In this document: positions 12,152-32,340 of the stretch, piece after piece
How the letters are laid out: the number at the start of each line of letters is the position of its first letter
How positions within the stretch are numbered: the first letter of the stretch is position 1
Source of the DNA: Acanthacorydalis orientalis
Lineage: Eukaryota > Arthropoda > Insecta > Megaloptera > Corydalidae
DNA: 64,000 bases
Assembly: GCA_034766995.1 (NCBI GenBank)
Contig: CM068314.1
Coordinates: 28,077,108 to 28,141,107, forward strand
Direction of reading: 5' to 3'
The notes under the pieces: model-generated
The model's database searches: none
What the model was told of the DNA's origin: nothing
What the model saw: only the letters and a program-made list of their open reading frames with translations
Translations under genes and position numbers: made by a program

Positions 12152-12239
12152 TGAAACATAATAAATACGAATATGTTTACATATATGACAAAATGTATTT
12201 CTTCTTCAAACCTACTATAATTCTTCAATTTTCGAATCC

Positions 12240-12860
12240 CCACCAAAACGTCAAGCGCCGCGTGGTCTATGTGTTTATGTTGTTATTTACTCACAGATCT
12301 GTTCAAAAAGAGGGTAGTTGTGACGAATTTGTCTGAATCCTGGGGTGGGGGTTAACCGCCACACGAGCAAATACCTGTACAGGAATCCCACGATAGCCGG
12401 ACACTATCGGAATGTAGTTGTCAGTTACAAAACCAGTTACATTTCAGTTACATTGTTGATCTCACAGGACATAGTTTGCAGCTAATTTTTTCGTATCAAT
12501 GCTAATCAAGAATAAACTAAAATGTGCGATTAATATGAAAATAATGCTACAGCGTGTAGCATGGTGTGACAATATATTAAATTTATTCGTATAGCATTTA
12601 TGGATTCTTTTTTTAAGAAAAAATAACACGCGTTCGGTGCTATACGAAAATAAACACACACAACGTGCAACTATTATGCAAAACATGTAATATCTACGCA
12701 CAATTTTTCTTGTGCGATTTCATTTAATGTTCAATTATGATAGTATCCGGTTGTCAACCAATAGTGCCATCTTATTCACGTGGATTGAAGCGTGTAACAT
12801 ACTTCTGTCAAGAGATTATTATCTTGGCAGAAGATAAACTGTTGTCAATAAGTTTGGTGT
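12240..12860. promoter_or_regulatory. dpn-proximal upstream region, probable promoter zone
   Basis: A less AT-rich stretch directly upstream of the dpn 5' leader. It has class C Hes/Dpn sites at 12259-12264 (CGCGTG, minus strand) and 12627-12632 (CACGCG), a CACGTG at 12777-12782, and two TCAGTT initiator-like matches at 12421-12426 and 12444-12449. No convincing TATA box could be told apart in this base composition, so the start site is not fixed. Class C and CACGTG sites are what Hairy/E(spl)/Dpn proteins bind, so autorepression is plausible but unproven. Confidence 0.35.
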
Positions 12861-12910
12861 GTGTATCCGACTAAACTGTTTGTACATATTGTTAAGTTAG
12901 TGTTAAATAA

Positions 12911-12943
12911 ATGTATTGTTTTATTATATTTTATACGTATTAA
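12911..12943 (+). promoter_or_regulatory. upstream ORF 1 in the dpn leader (10 codons)
   Basis: ATG at 12911 opens a 10-codon frame ending in TAA at 12941-12943. It matters only if the transcript starts upstream of it. Confidence 0.3.
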
Positions 12944-12966
12944 GTTTAATTTAAGTGACAATCTGC

Positions 12967-12984
12967 ATGTTTGTGAATTGTTAA
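12967..12984 (+). promoter_or_regulatory. upstream ORF 2 in the dpn leader (5 codons)
   Basis: ATG at 12967 followed by four codons and TAA at 12982-12984, ending 11 nt before the dpn ATG. A minimal frame this close to the main start could limit re-initiation. Its translation is unknown. Confidence 0.35.
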
Positions 12985-12995
12985 GTGTTGCCAAA

Positions 12996-22032
<9,037 letters not shown>

Positions 22033-22117
22033 ATGTCTTTTTGTGATTAATTTTAATATATTGAATTTATATGATATTTATTATTTCTCCATTCTTTAAA
22101 TACAGTTTTATGTCACA

Positions 22118-22121
<4 letters not shown>

Positions 22122-22183
<62 letters not shown>
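22122..22183. repeat. (TA)n microsatellite in the presumed dpn 3' UTR
   Basis: Uninterrupted TA run starting 90 bp after the stop codon. Confidence 0.97.
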
Positions 22184-22184
<1 letters not shown>

Positions 22185-22187
<3 letters not shown>

Positions 22188-22190
22188 AAA
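22185..22190 (+). terminator. candidate poly(A) signal of dpn
   Basis: First AATAAA downstream of the stop (153 nt after it), right behind the TA tract. Later candidates exist. Confidence 0.3.
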
Positions 22191-22439
22191 AATTTGGAAA
22201 TTTACGTTACTATTTCTGAAGAAAGTACTTTAATTATAGCAATAATTAAACAGCATTTGCAGGGATTGTTAAATTATAAAATAAAAAATTCAAATATACA
22301 TTTTTTTATCAGTCAAAAAATATAAGACTCTATAATGAAATTATTACAAATATTTTTAAAAACAGTATTTGAAAAAATTCATGTCCATTTTAATATTCAA
22401 TACTTTATGTTTACTTGTTTTCAACACAGTAATAAATAT

Positions 22440-22947
22440 ATTAATTTTTATTAAGAAACGAAATAATTTTATATATATTTTTGAAATTAATATTGCAATT
22501 TTATAAAGAACTTTCTTTTATTTTATAAACTATTTAAAAAATTGATTATAACTTTATATCAAAGGTACAGAAATATTACATACGAAAACGTTAAAGTTAA
22601 GAACATTTTTGTTACCATTTACATTTTTTTTAAAAGAAAAACCTTATTTTATATTGATTACGAATAAAAAAAATAAACAACTGTAATAAAAGTAAAAAAA
22701 AATATTTAAAATTCTTATTTAAAACCGTCTATGTACTTTATACAATTATTCTTTATCTGTACAGTCTGATAAATTAATGGCTTTAAATATTCTGGTATAT
22801 TAAAATAAATATTTTTGTAATATTAATTAATAACCAATAAATTAATCTGTGATTTTGAACATGTAATATTTTTAAATTAATTTTATTTAAAATAGATCCT
22901 TTTCCCTATCATACTTCTAGAATAAAGTTTTTCATTTTATATATAGC

Positions 22948-23043
<96 letters not shown>

Positions 23044-24000
23044 AAGTCTATCATTATTTACTTATTAGAAATATATTTTCATTTTTATTTATGAATGTTA
23101 TTTTTTGGCAGTGTAAAATTGAAAATAATATTGTAATAAGTTCTAAAAATAACATCGTAAACAGTTACAAAAACAGGAACCAAAAGAATACAAACAGTAT
23201 TTTTCCAACAACTAGTTATTTTCGATCTATATATAGTTAACTCACATTACAATTAAGTAAATAATACATGCAGGAATACTGGAAATTATAAAAATAATTT
23301 CATTTCATCAATGGTTTGACATTCTTAAATAGTATTATAACTCGAATAAAAAATAAAAAAAAATACTTACGTCATATCCCATACATTAAAAGTGGGTATT
23401 TTATATAAAGCCAATTTTAAGGTAGTAACTCAATAGAAACCAAACAATATATAAATAAGCATGAAAAGAATCTTGTCTTTAAAACCGATTCAGTGTTACT
23501 CGTACCATCTCTTCACACAATATTAAACTTATAGCGAAGTTTAGAATCAATAGTGATAAATAAAGACTAAAAAATTAGCTTCATTTGTTTTTGTTTATTT
23601 GAGGTTTAAGGGCACGTCGACATTTAAGGTCATTAGCGTCCGAATTAGCTTCATAATGATGTTTAAAAGTCGAGCAGAAAAAATCTAAATGGTACTAAAT
23701 CTATATAATAATTTATACATTAAATTTATTCCTTTGGGGAAGATTTGGAAGTTTGATAAACTTTAATAGAGGCTTTGTTAACGGTACCGAATATTTTGTT
23801 TTAAAGGATCTACCTGCTCCTTGCCAAACTTTGTCTTTACATTATCGTTCTCAAAATCCTAATTGTAGATACAATTTTTCATTTCAAGCCATACACTGTA
23901 AATAGGTTTCAAATCACTTATGATTTTATCTAAAATAGACAAAAAAAAATAATAATTAGTTCAATTACTTTTTATTCTAAAACATAAATATGATTATGTA
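22440..24000. other. AT-rich intergenic DNA, mostly unrecognised
   Basis: A TA/CA tract lies at 22949-23043. A GC-richer patch near 23608-23650 (GGGCACGTCGACATTTAAGG and following) looks like a repeat or transposon end, but I cannot assign it. No gene was recognised. Confidence 0.5.
22949..23043. repeat. compound (TA)n(CA)n microsatellite
   Basis: About 65 bp of TA followed by about 28 bp of CA. Confidence 0.97.
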
Positions 24001-24008
24001 CAAACACT

Positions 24009-24092
24009 ATGGACGAAGTGGAGGTGAGAAAAGTCTATTCAGAGCACACTCTGGTATTTCGGACTATTTCTGGACCTGTAGACTCTTACAGG
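24009..24092 (+). other. possible orphan coding exon, unrecognised
   Basis: ATG at 24009 opens a frame starting MDEVEVRKVYSEHTLVFRTI with charged, non-AT-biased codons unlike the surrounding DNA. A possible donor AG|GTATTA falls at 24092/24093; read through, the frame ends after about 45 residues. I do not recognise the peptide. It could be a small exon of a gene otherwise unseen, a transposon remnant, or chance. Confidence 0.15.
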
Positions 24093-24492
24093 TATTACTT
24101 CATATTTTATATTTTTACTTTCTTTTGATCAAATCGTGATTTTAGGGTTAAATGTAATATATTGAATTTAAGAAGAAATAGATTATATTGGGAATTCACT
24201 GTAACTGACAGATAAATGAGACTTCTAGTTATTATCGAAAACAGTTCATTGTCATGCACAGTGTACCCAACAAAACTCAATACATTCATAACACAAGTCT
24301 ATATTATTCTTTGGCCATAAATGAGACACTTCAAAAAGTTGTTTTTTTCTAAACAATCTTGAAAAGTTTTACATCAAATCTTTGTTCAATAGAGTTTACT
24401 ATAGAAATATATATTTTTCAAAATCATCTACGCTACTTGCTTTTAGTTGTTTCCAATAAGAAGTACATGTTAAAGAGAGTCTTTTATCTATA

Positions 24493-25409
24493 CGAGGTCA
24501 GACAATTAAGTAATGCGACAAAATTCAAAAATCGAGTATATTTAAAAATTAAGGTACATCGCTGCGATCCCCTTCAAAGTAGTCCCCTCCCGCATCTATA
24601 CACTTATTCCAGCGAGTTTTCCAGTTTTCGTAACAATTCTGGAACACTTCTTGTGGGACCTCTCCGAGTACCCTCGTCACAGATTCTTGGATATCTTCAA
24701 CGGAGTTAAAATGTCGACCTTTGACGAATTTTTTCATATGGGGGAATAGGAAAAAGTCGCAGGGTGACATGTCCGGTGAATAGGGCGGTTGTGGTAACGT
24801 TGCGATGCCTTTAGACGCCAAAAACTGAGAGACACTGAACGCACTGTGACAGGGAGCATTGTCGTGATGCAGAACCCAAGTCTTCGCGATCTCTGGACGC
24901 ACTCTGAGCACCCTTTTTCGTGATTTTTCGAGCACATTGCGGTAGAATACTTGATTTACGGTTTGTCCAGTACGAACTCTTTGTGAACCACCCCTTTGCT
25001 GTCGAAGAAGCAAATCAACATGGTTTTCACTTTGGACTTGCTCATTCTCGCCTTCTTTGGCCTTGGTGCTCCAGGGGACATCCACTGTTGGCTTTGTCGT
25101 TTAGTTTCGGGGTCATATTGAAAGAACCAACTTTCATCACCAGTAATAACTCAATCGAGAAGAGTAGGATCACTTTCAATCTGCTCGAGACAATCTTGAG
25201 CGATGTTCATTCGGTGGGCTTCGTGACATGCACTACTCGCGCGTTGTTACAAAACACTAAACAGCTGGCGAAGAAATGATCGTACGAGGGTGGTCAAGGT
25301 CTCAATCGAGAGAGTAGGGATCTGCTATTACGGTGGCGGAGTTACAGGTTCGCAGTGTTACCACAGGCCGAGAAAAAAATCGGTCGCATTACTTAATTGT
25401 CTGACCTCG
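24493..25409 (-). mobile_element. mariner-type element with perfect 27-bp inverted ends, inactive
   Basis: The 27-bp ends at 24493-24519 and 25383-25409 (CGAGGTCAGACAATTAAGTA and following) are perfect inverted copies, and TA duplications flank them. At 917 bp the element lacks the N-terminal third of the transposase. Perfect ends beside a damaged gene suggest fairly recent movement as a non-autonomous copy. Confidence 0.93.
24550..25250 (-). pseudogene. mariner DD34D transposase pseudogene
   Basis: Read on the minus strand, LLD-stop-VITGDESWFF holds the first catalytic Asp with a nonsense codon just before it (about 25151-25153). QYDPETKRQSQQW and FFDSKGVVHKEF follow. A frameshift lies near 24965-24975, after which GQTVNQVFYRNV, WVLHHDNAPCH (second Asp) and PPYSPDMSPCDFFLF (third Asp) run to the natural end. 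The second and third Asp are separated by 34 residues, the mariner DD34D spacing. The N-terminal helix-turn-helix part is missing. Confidence 0.92.
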
Positions 25410-25410
25410 T

Positions 25411-26849
25411 AGCTTGAAATAGTTTGATGCGTGTTGATAATGCGCAACCGTGCTGGCGAGCGTAACATGGAGTGCGCAGGCGTGCCGGTGACTGACTTGT
25501 AGTATGCAAGTGCTCTAAGATTGACTTGGCGTGGCGTCATTCTAGTATACAACTGGAATAAACATTGGTGAAGTCAGGAACGTCAGTGAAATAGTTGTAT
25601 AGAATAAAGTGATAGTAAAACTTTATTACTGTTGTTATTAATTACCGTCTCCTATCAACAATTCTTTTGCTTTAGCTCCAACAGTACATCTTGTCTATTA
25701 TTGTCTAGTTGAATAAAAAAAGGGTTGTCAAAGGTGCTACATTACTATGTTAAATTTGTCAAAGGTGCTTCATTACTATTGTAATCTATAAATCATGCTT
25801 TTTATATATTTTTCAATTTGATGTAAATAAAAATCGAAAGCAAATATATAATGAAATTCAAAAATGTTCATAATTTCTATTCATTTTGAACATGACTACA
25901 AGTTAAAAAATATCTAATAATAACATCTTTTGTATAAAATAAGAATTTTTACTTTGAAATATAAAACAAATTTCATATAAATATATTTTGTTTCTAATAT
26001 GTATATTTTTTTTATAAAGAAATATATTTTTTAGGTACTCTTTAGAGTTTGAAGTTAATATAAGAAAACTATGGAAGAAAGATTTCAAGTTCAAAATTAT
26101 TTGAAACATTTTCATCTAAATGTTATTTTATTTTATTACGATGAAAATCTCATCGTAGAACCTCTTTGTTAATGGTAAGTGATTGTTGCGATATGATATT
26201 GTTTTTAACCGTAGATTTAAAAATATATATTTATTTCTTTGTGTATTTTAATTTAGTTTCGTAAATTATTATTGAATTGTTTTATTGTATCGTAATTTCT
26301 GATAAATTTTAATTACCATTTTTCCTTGTACATAACTTTCATTACTTTTGTTACAATATGTTTTTAGTAGTATTAACTTGTATTATATTCAAATTAGGTA
26401 ACGATTGAGAAGATATCTATTTTTTTATAATGACTTTTTGGCATATTTATTTTTTATAGCAACATCGATGGTTTGAAAGTTATTTTGTTAAAATTTTTAA
26501 ATATTTACTTTTTATTAGATTCGTTTTCAAAATCCCATTATCAAATTATCTTTAATATATTTAATTATTATTATGATGGAGAATTAAATATTAATTATCT
26601 TTTTTTTTATTTTATGTTTTAAATAATCGTAATAATGATGGTTGTTATTTAAGCAATTTTATTGAAATAAATAGTATTCATTATTTATAAAATAATATTC
26701 CAATAAAAGATCTTTGTTTTTAATTTTCCAACTTGTTAAAATGAACACGATAATATATGTTCAGTATGAAATTAGTTAAAATTTATGTCAGATATTATTA
26801 TAAACTTATTTTTATTGATTCTAATAAATTGGTATCACAAACACACATA

Positions 26850-26926
<77 letters not shown>

Positions 26927-27120
26927 AATATGTATATACTGATTTAATGACTTTTAATCCCTTATAAAATTAATCATTTTTAAATCAGTGAGCATTTTTA
27001 TATATTATTTTTACTGTTAAAATTGAGTGAATATATGTTCAAAGAGTTCGAAGAGAAGAGAAATCAATATCAGTAAACATAGTATATGTTAAATATATTT
27101 TAATAGTTTAATGTGTATAT
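25411..27120. other. AT-rich intergenic DNA with one GC-rich patch
   Basis: A patch of about 150 bp (25411-25560) next to the mariner is markedly GC-rich and has no recognised function. It may be the remains of the insertion target or of another element. The remainder is AT-rich with a TA/TG tract at 26842-26926. No gene was recognised. Confidence 0.5.
26842..26926. repeat. (TA)n microsatellite with TG runs
   Basis: Two TA runs separated by TATG and ended by a short TG run. This is the last long TA tract before the satellite. Confidence 0.96.
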
Positions 27121-27129
27121 TTCCAATAT

Positions 27130-27860
27130 TTTAAAACAGATATCAAGTAATCCTAGAGTGATCGAAACAGGTGATAATCTGATCAAGCTAGTTCAGTGAA
27201 TAAACTGCATGAGGGAGAACTTCCCAGCCCAATGAACAAATAATGTCTTAGGTCACTTTCACAATATGTGTCCGAATGTTGTCATGTTAAAAAATGACTT
27301 TTCTCTCAGCCCCCGTCAGTGAATTATTTTTTCTCTAATTTGTCGCTCAAACGACTCAGCTGTTATTAGTAATGCTCTGAATGTAAAGTCTAGCCAGGTT
27401 TAAATAACAATACACCACACCTTTAATGTTCTAGCAAATATACAATAACACTTTTATTGCATAAATATTTGTTTTGAAGTCGATGTCCATGATTCATAAC
27501 CCTTGGACATAACCCTTGATTTTTGGTACTTAATTTTGTCGTACAAAACCCATTTTTCATTCTTAATTATGATTTTATGCAAAAAGTCCCTATTTTTTAA
27601 TTTTGTGAGCAAGGATATAGCCATATTGCATATTCTTTGTTTGTTTTCTGCCCTGAGGTCATAAAGAATTCACCAGCCTAGGTTTTTAATTTTTTCCCAA
27701 CTGATGTAAACAATAAAAAATTGCTTACTGGGTAACACTGAGTTGTTAAGCAAGTTTGCTAAGCTGAACAAATCATTCCCACTGCTTTGGCAGATTTTTT
27801 TTAACTGGAATGCGAAAATTATGCCATTCTTAACATACTGGTTTTTGGACCCCAAGTGTT
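27130..27860 (-). pseudogene. old mariner transposase relic (mellifera-like)
   Basis: Read on the minus strand, pieces of a mariner transposase appear in order despite many stops and shifts: SWEKIKNLGW (compare QLGKVKKLG), ICNMAISLLTKLKNRDFLHK, KNEKWVLYDK (first motif, usually GDEKW, with Asp replaced), HDNIRTHIVKVT (second Asp), LGWEVLPHA and SDYHLFRSL (third Asp). The decay is far beyond that of the two other mariners here, so the insertion is older. Terminal repeats were not located. Confidence 0.8.
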
Positions 27861-28179
27861 CACTACTATTTTGTGAAGTTAGGCCAACTGATTGGCCATG
27901 ATATAGTGTTTTTAAATGTTAAAGTTGGCATTTCAAAATCGCAAAGTAATGAGAAAATTTTATTTTATTATTAAAAAAAGAGTTAAGATTGATTCCATTT
28001 AAAAGCACCGAATTAATTTATACATCTAATAATAATTCAAACTAATTAATAAAAGATTATATTTTTTTAATATTTGTTGGTTATTGTTTTCTGATATATC
28101 TATTACCATATGGCTTCCAAAAATATGTTTGATAGATCTTTGTTTTCTTGTTAGTTACTTAAAATATAGCAATATGAAC

Positions 28180-29140
28180 AATGATGAATATTAGACGTTG
28201 TCTAAAATTTGCAACATGCAATGATATTTATATATCTGCCAAAATTGGCTTTAGAGAATCTATAAATTTTAGATGTCATCGTCAAAAACCAAAAAAATAT
28301 TTCCAGTTGGTCAAAAAGTCTGTGGCAATCAGCGATTAGTTTTAAACATTGTCTAAAAGTCGACATTTTCATAAATTTTATTTCAAGACAATTTGAAAAT
28401 TAGCTGTGATTATTGATGACTTTCAGATTATCTAAAATTCGCAATTGACATGAAATAATATTTAGATGTAATCAAAAATTACCGTTAATCGTCTGTATTT
28501 TTCAGACAATCACTAGAAATCTCCATTAACCAAAATTAATATTTCCACGTCGTCGAAAAGCGTGCTGTGATCAGTGATTAATATGATATGTCTATAATGA
28601 AATAAATAAAATGATTGAGACGTCATCCAAGAATGATATTTAAGATAAAGATTCTAATAAGAAAATGTATATTTAAGATAATTTTTAAAAGTTTCCATTA
28701 ACCAAATAGGTTAATTTGACACTATCAAAAATTCAATTGAGTTATATACATTTTCTAAATTTCGACATTGATATTTATATATCATCCAAAGTTGATATTT
28801 ATTCATTGAGATTCTGTTCATTTTAGATATTGTCTAAAATTTGTCAGCCAGGAAATTATATTTAGACGTCATCTAGAAATTACAATTGAGAATCTGTACA
28901 TTTAATCAATTTCTAAAAATTATCATGAACCCCTTGTCTTATGATTTAATTCGCGACACCGCGTTTCATAGTCAAACTGTATCCTGAGTTTTACTCATGT
29001 TTCTTATATTTGTCCCAAAATCTGTCTCACTCGGTATTGTAAGGTAAGGAGTTAACCAAAAATGTTATTTTGATGTCGCCCAAAATTCTTCCGAATTTTA
29101 GACGTTATCTAAATTTCGACACTGATTTTTAGAAGTTGTC
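28180..29140. repeat. decayed tandem-repeat zone at the satellite edge
   Basis: A loose motif of the type TTTAGACGTYRTCYAAAATT recurs irregularly, with intervening ATTRACCAAAA and AATATTTAGA patches. Copies are too diverged to give a fixed period by eye. The zone passes into recognisable satellite monomers at about 29,141, so it may be a decayed older satellite or a different ancient repeat. Confidence 0.5.
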
Positions 29141-32100
29141 CAAATTGTTATGAAAATGGCAACTATTTCATACTGTCCGATGCGTATTTTAACGTTCTAC
29201 ATGATATCTAAGACAAAATTAACATCGGTTCATAACAGATACCGAAAAAGTCACAAAAACCCGCGAAAATACAAGTTTTCCTTGCTTAAAATGTCCAAAT
29301 AGTTACAAAAAGGGCAACTATTTCATACTGTTCGATTCGTATTTTAATGTTCTTTATCATATCTAAGACAAAATTAACATCGGTTCATAATAGATACTGA
29401 AAAAGTCACAAAAACCGCGAAAAACCCGCAAAAATACACGGTTTTCTTGCTTAAAATGTCCAAATCGTTATAACAATGTCAACTATTTCATACTGTTCGA
29501 TTCGTATTTTAACATTCTAAATCATATCTAAGACAAAATTAACATTGGTTAATAACAGATACCGAAAAAGTCACAAAAACCCGCAAAAATACAAGTTTTT
29601 CTTGCTTAAAATATCCAAAATGTTACAAAAATGGCAACTATTTTATACTGTTCAATTCGTATTTTAACGTTCTACATGATATATAAGACAAAATGAACAT
29701 CGGTTCATAATAGATACCGAAAAAGTCACGAAAACCGCGAACAATCCGCAACATACAGGTTTTTCTTGCTTAAAGTAACCAAAATGTTATAAAATGGCAG
29801 CTATTTAATACTCATCGATGCGTATTTAAGTGTTCTATATGATATCTTACACAAAATTAACATCGGACAATAATAAATACCGCAAATATCAAAAAACTGC
29901 ATAAAATCACATTTTTCTTGGATATGGCGGTTATTGCGAATATGGCGGTTATTGCGGATGTCTTGTATATGGCGGATATTGTGGATATGGCTTATTTAAT
30001 GGATATGTAGGATAATTTGGCAACTAATTAATACTGGTCGGTTCGTCTTTTAATGCTTTATGTATATTTCTAGAAAAAATTAACATCGGTCTGTAATATA
30101 TGTCGGAAATATCAAAAAAACCGTAAAAAATCCGCAAAAATTAAAGTTTTTCCTTCATAAAATATCCAAAATGTTATAAAACTAGCAACTATTTCATACT
30201 GTTCGATGCGTAATTTCATGTTGTATATCGTAAAAGAGACAAAATTAACATAGGTTTATAATTGACACCGAAAAAGTCACAAAAACCGCGAAAAATTCGC
30301 AAATATGAAGGTTTTTCATGCCTAAAATATCCAAAATGTTATAGAAATGGCAATATTTCATACTGTCCGATGCGTATTTTAATGTACTATATCATATATG
30401 AGACAAAATTAACATCGGTTCATAATAGATACCAAAAAAGTCACAAAAACCGCGAAAAGTCCGCAAAAATACGGAGTTTTCTTACTTAAAGTAACCAAAA
30501 TGTTATAAAATGGCAGCTATTTAATACTCATCGATGCGCATTTAAGTTTTCTATATGATATCTTACACAAAATTAAAATCGGACAATAATAAATACCGCA
30601 AATATCAAAAAAACTGCATAAAATCACATTTTTCTTGGATATGGCAGTTATTGCGGATATGGCGGTTATTGCGGATATTTCGTATATGGCGGATATTGTG
30701 AATACGGCTTATTTAATGGATATGTAGGATAATTTGGCAACTAATTAATACTGGTCGGTTCGACTTTTAATGCTTTATGTATATTTCTAGACAAAATTAA
30801 CATCGGTCCGTAATAAATGTCGGAAATATAAAAAAATCCGCAAAAATTAACGTTTTTCTTTCATAAAATATCCAAAATGTTATAAAACTAGCAACTATTT
30901 CATACTGTTCTATACGTTATTTAATGTTCTATATCATACTTGAGTCAACATTGACATCGGTTTATAATAGATACCGAAAAAGTCACAAAAACCGCGAAAA
31001 ATTCGCAAAAATGAAGGTTTTTCATGCCTAAAATATCCAAAATGTTATAAAAATGGCAACTATTTCATACTGTCCGTTGAGTTATTTAATGTTCTATCTC
31101 ATACTTGAGTCAAAATTGACATCGGTTTATAATAGATACCGAAAGTCACAAAAACCGCGAAAAATTCGCAAAAATGAAGGTTTTTCATGCCTAAAATATC
31201 CAAAATGTTATAAAAATGGCAACTATTTCATACTGTCCGATGCGTATTTTAATGTACTATATCATACTTGAGTCAAAATTGTCATCGGTTTATAATAGAT
31301 ACCGAAAAAGTCACGAAAACCGCGAAAAATTCGCAAAAATGGTTTTTCATGCCTAAAATATCCAAAATGTTATAAAAATGGCAACTATTTCATACTGTCC
31401 GATGCGTATTTTAATGTACTATATCATATATGAGACTAAATTAACATCGGTTCATAATAGATACCAAAAAAGTCACAAAAATCGCGAAAAATCCGCAAAA
31501 ATACGGAGTTTTCTTACTTAAAGTAACCAAAATGTTATAAAATGACAGCTATTTAATACTCATCGATGCGCATTTAAGTGTTCTATATGATATCTTACAC
31601 AAAATTAACATCGGACAATAATAAATACCGCAAATATCAAAAAAACTGCATAAAATCACATTTTTCTTGGATATGGCAGATATTGTGGATATTGCGGATA
31701 TGGCGGATATTGTGAATACGGCTTATTTAATGGATATGTAGGATAATTTGGCAACTAATTAATACTGGTCGGTTCGACTTTTAATGCTTTATGTATATTT
31801 CTAGACAAAATTAACATCGGTCCGTAATAAATGTCGGAAATATAAAAAAATCCGCAAAAAATAACGTTTTTCTTTCATAAAATATCCAAAATGTTATAAA
31901 ACTAGCAACTATTTCATACTGTTCTATACGTTATTTAATGTTCTATATCATACTTGAGTCAACATTGACATCGGTTTATAATAGATACCGAAAAAGTCAC
32001 AAAAACCGCGAAAAATTCGCAAAAATGAAGGTTTTTCATGCCTAAAATATCCAAAATGTTATAAAAATGGCAACTATTTCATACTGTCCGTTGAGTTATT

Positions 32101-32340
32101 TAATGTTCTATCTCATACTTGAGTCAAAATTGACATCGGTTTATAATAGATACCGAAAGTTACAAAAACCGCGAAAAATTCGCAAAAATTAAGGTTTTTC
32201 ATGCCTAAAATATCCAAAATGTTATAAAAATGGCAACTATTTCATACTGTCCGATGCGTATTTTAATGTACTATATCATACTTGAGTCAAAATTGTCATC
32301 GGTTTATAATAGATACCGAGAAAGTCACGAAAACCGCGAA
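29141..32340 (+). repeat. edge of the array: diverged plus-strand monomers with short higher-order units
   Basis: The monomers are in plus orientation. The marker GGCAGCTATTTAATACTC occurs at 29796, 30512 and (as GACAG) 31544, giving successive units of about 716 and 1032 bp. The difference of 316 bp is about two monomers. GATATGGCGG-type minisatellite stretches recur near 29930, 30645 and 31670. Confidence 0.8.

Larger units (their letters stand above)
22033..22440 (+). other. presumed dpn 3' UTR and downstream flank
   Basis: AT-rich sequence after the stop. It contains a 60-bp TA tract at 22122-22183 and AATAAA at 22185-22190 and again at 22431-22436. The true cleavage site cannot be told from sequence this AT-rich. 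Confidence 0.45.

Noticed and set aside
12861..12995. N-terminal extension of dpn upstream of 12996
   Set aside because: The frame is open back to 12861 but starts with GTG and has no ATG before 12996. The extra residues are hydrophobic and unlike any Dpn protein.
23608..23650. GC-richer patch with CACGTCGACATTTAAGGTCA as a known SINE or LINE end
   Set aside because: It looks like a repeat fragment, but I could not identify ends, a poly(A) tail or a family, so it is mentioned only within the intergenic entry.
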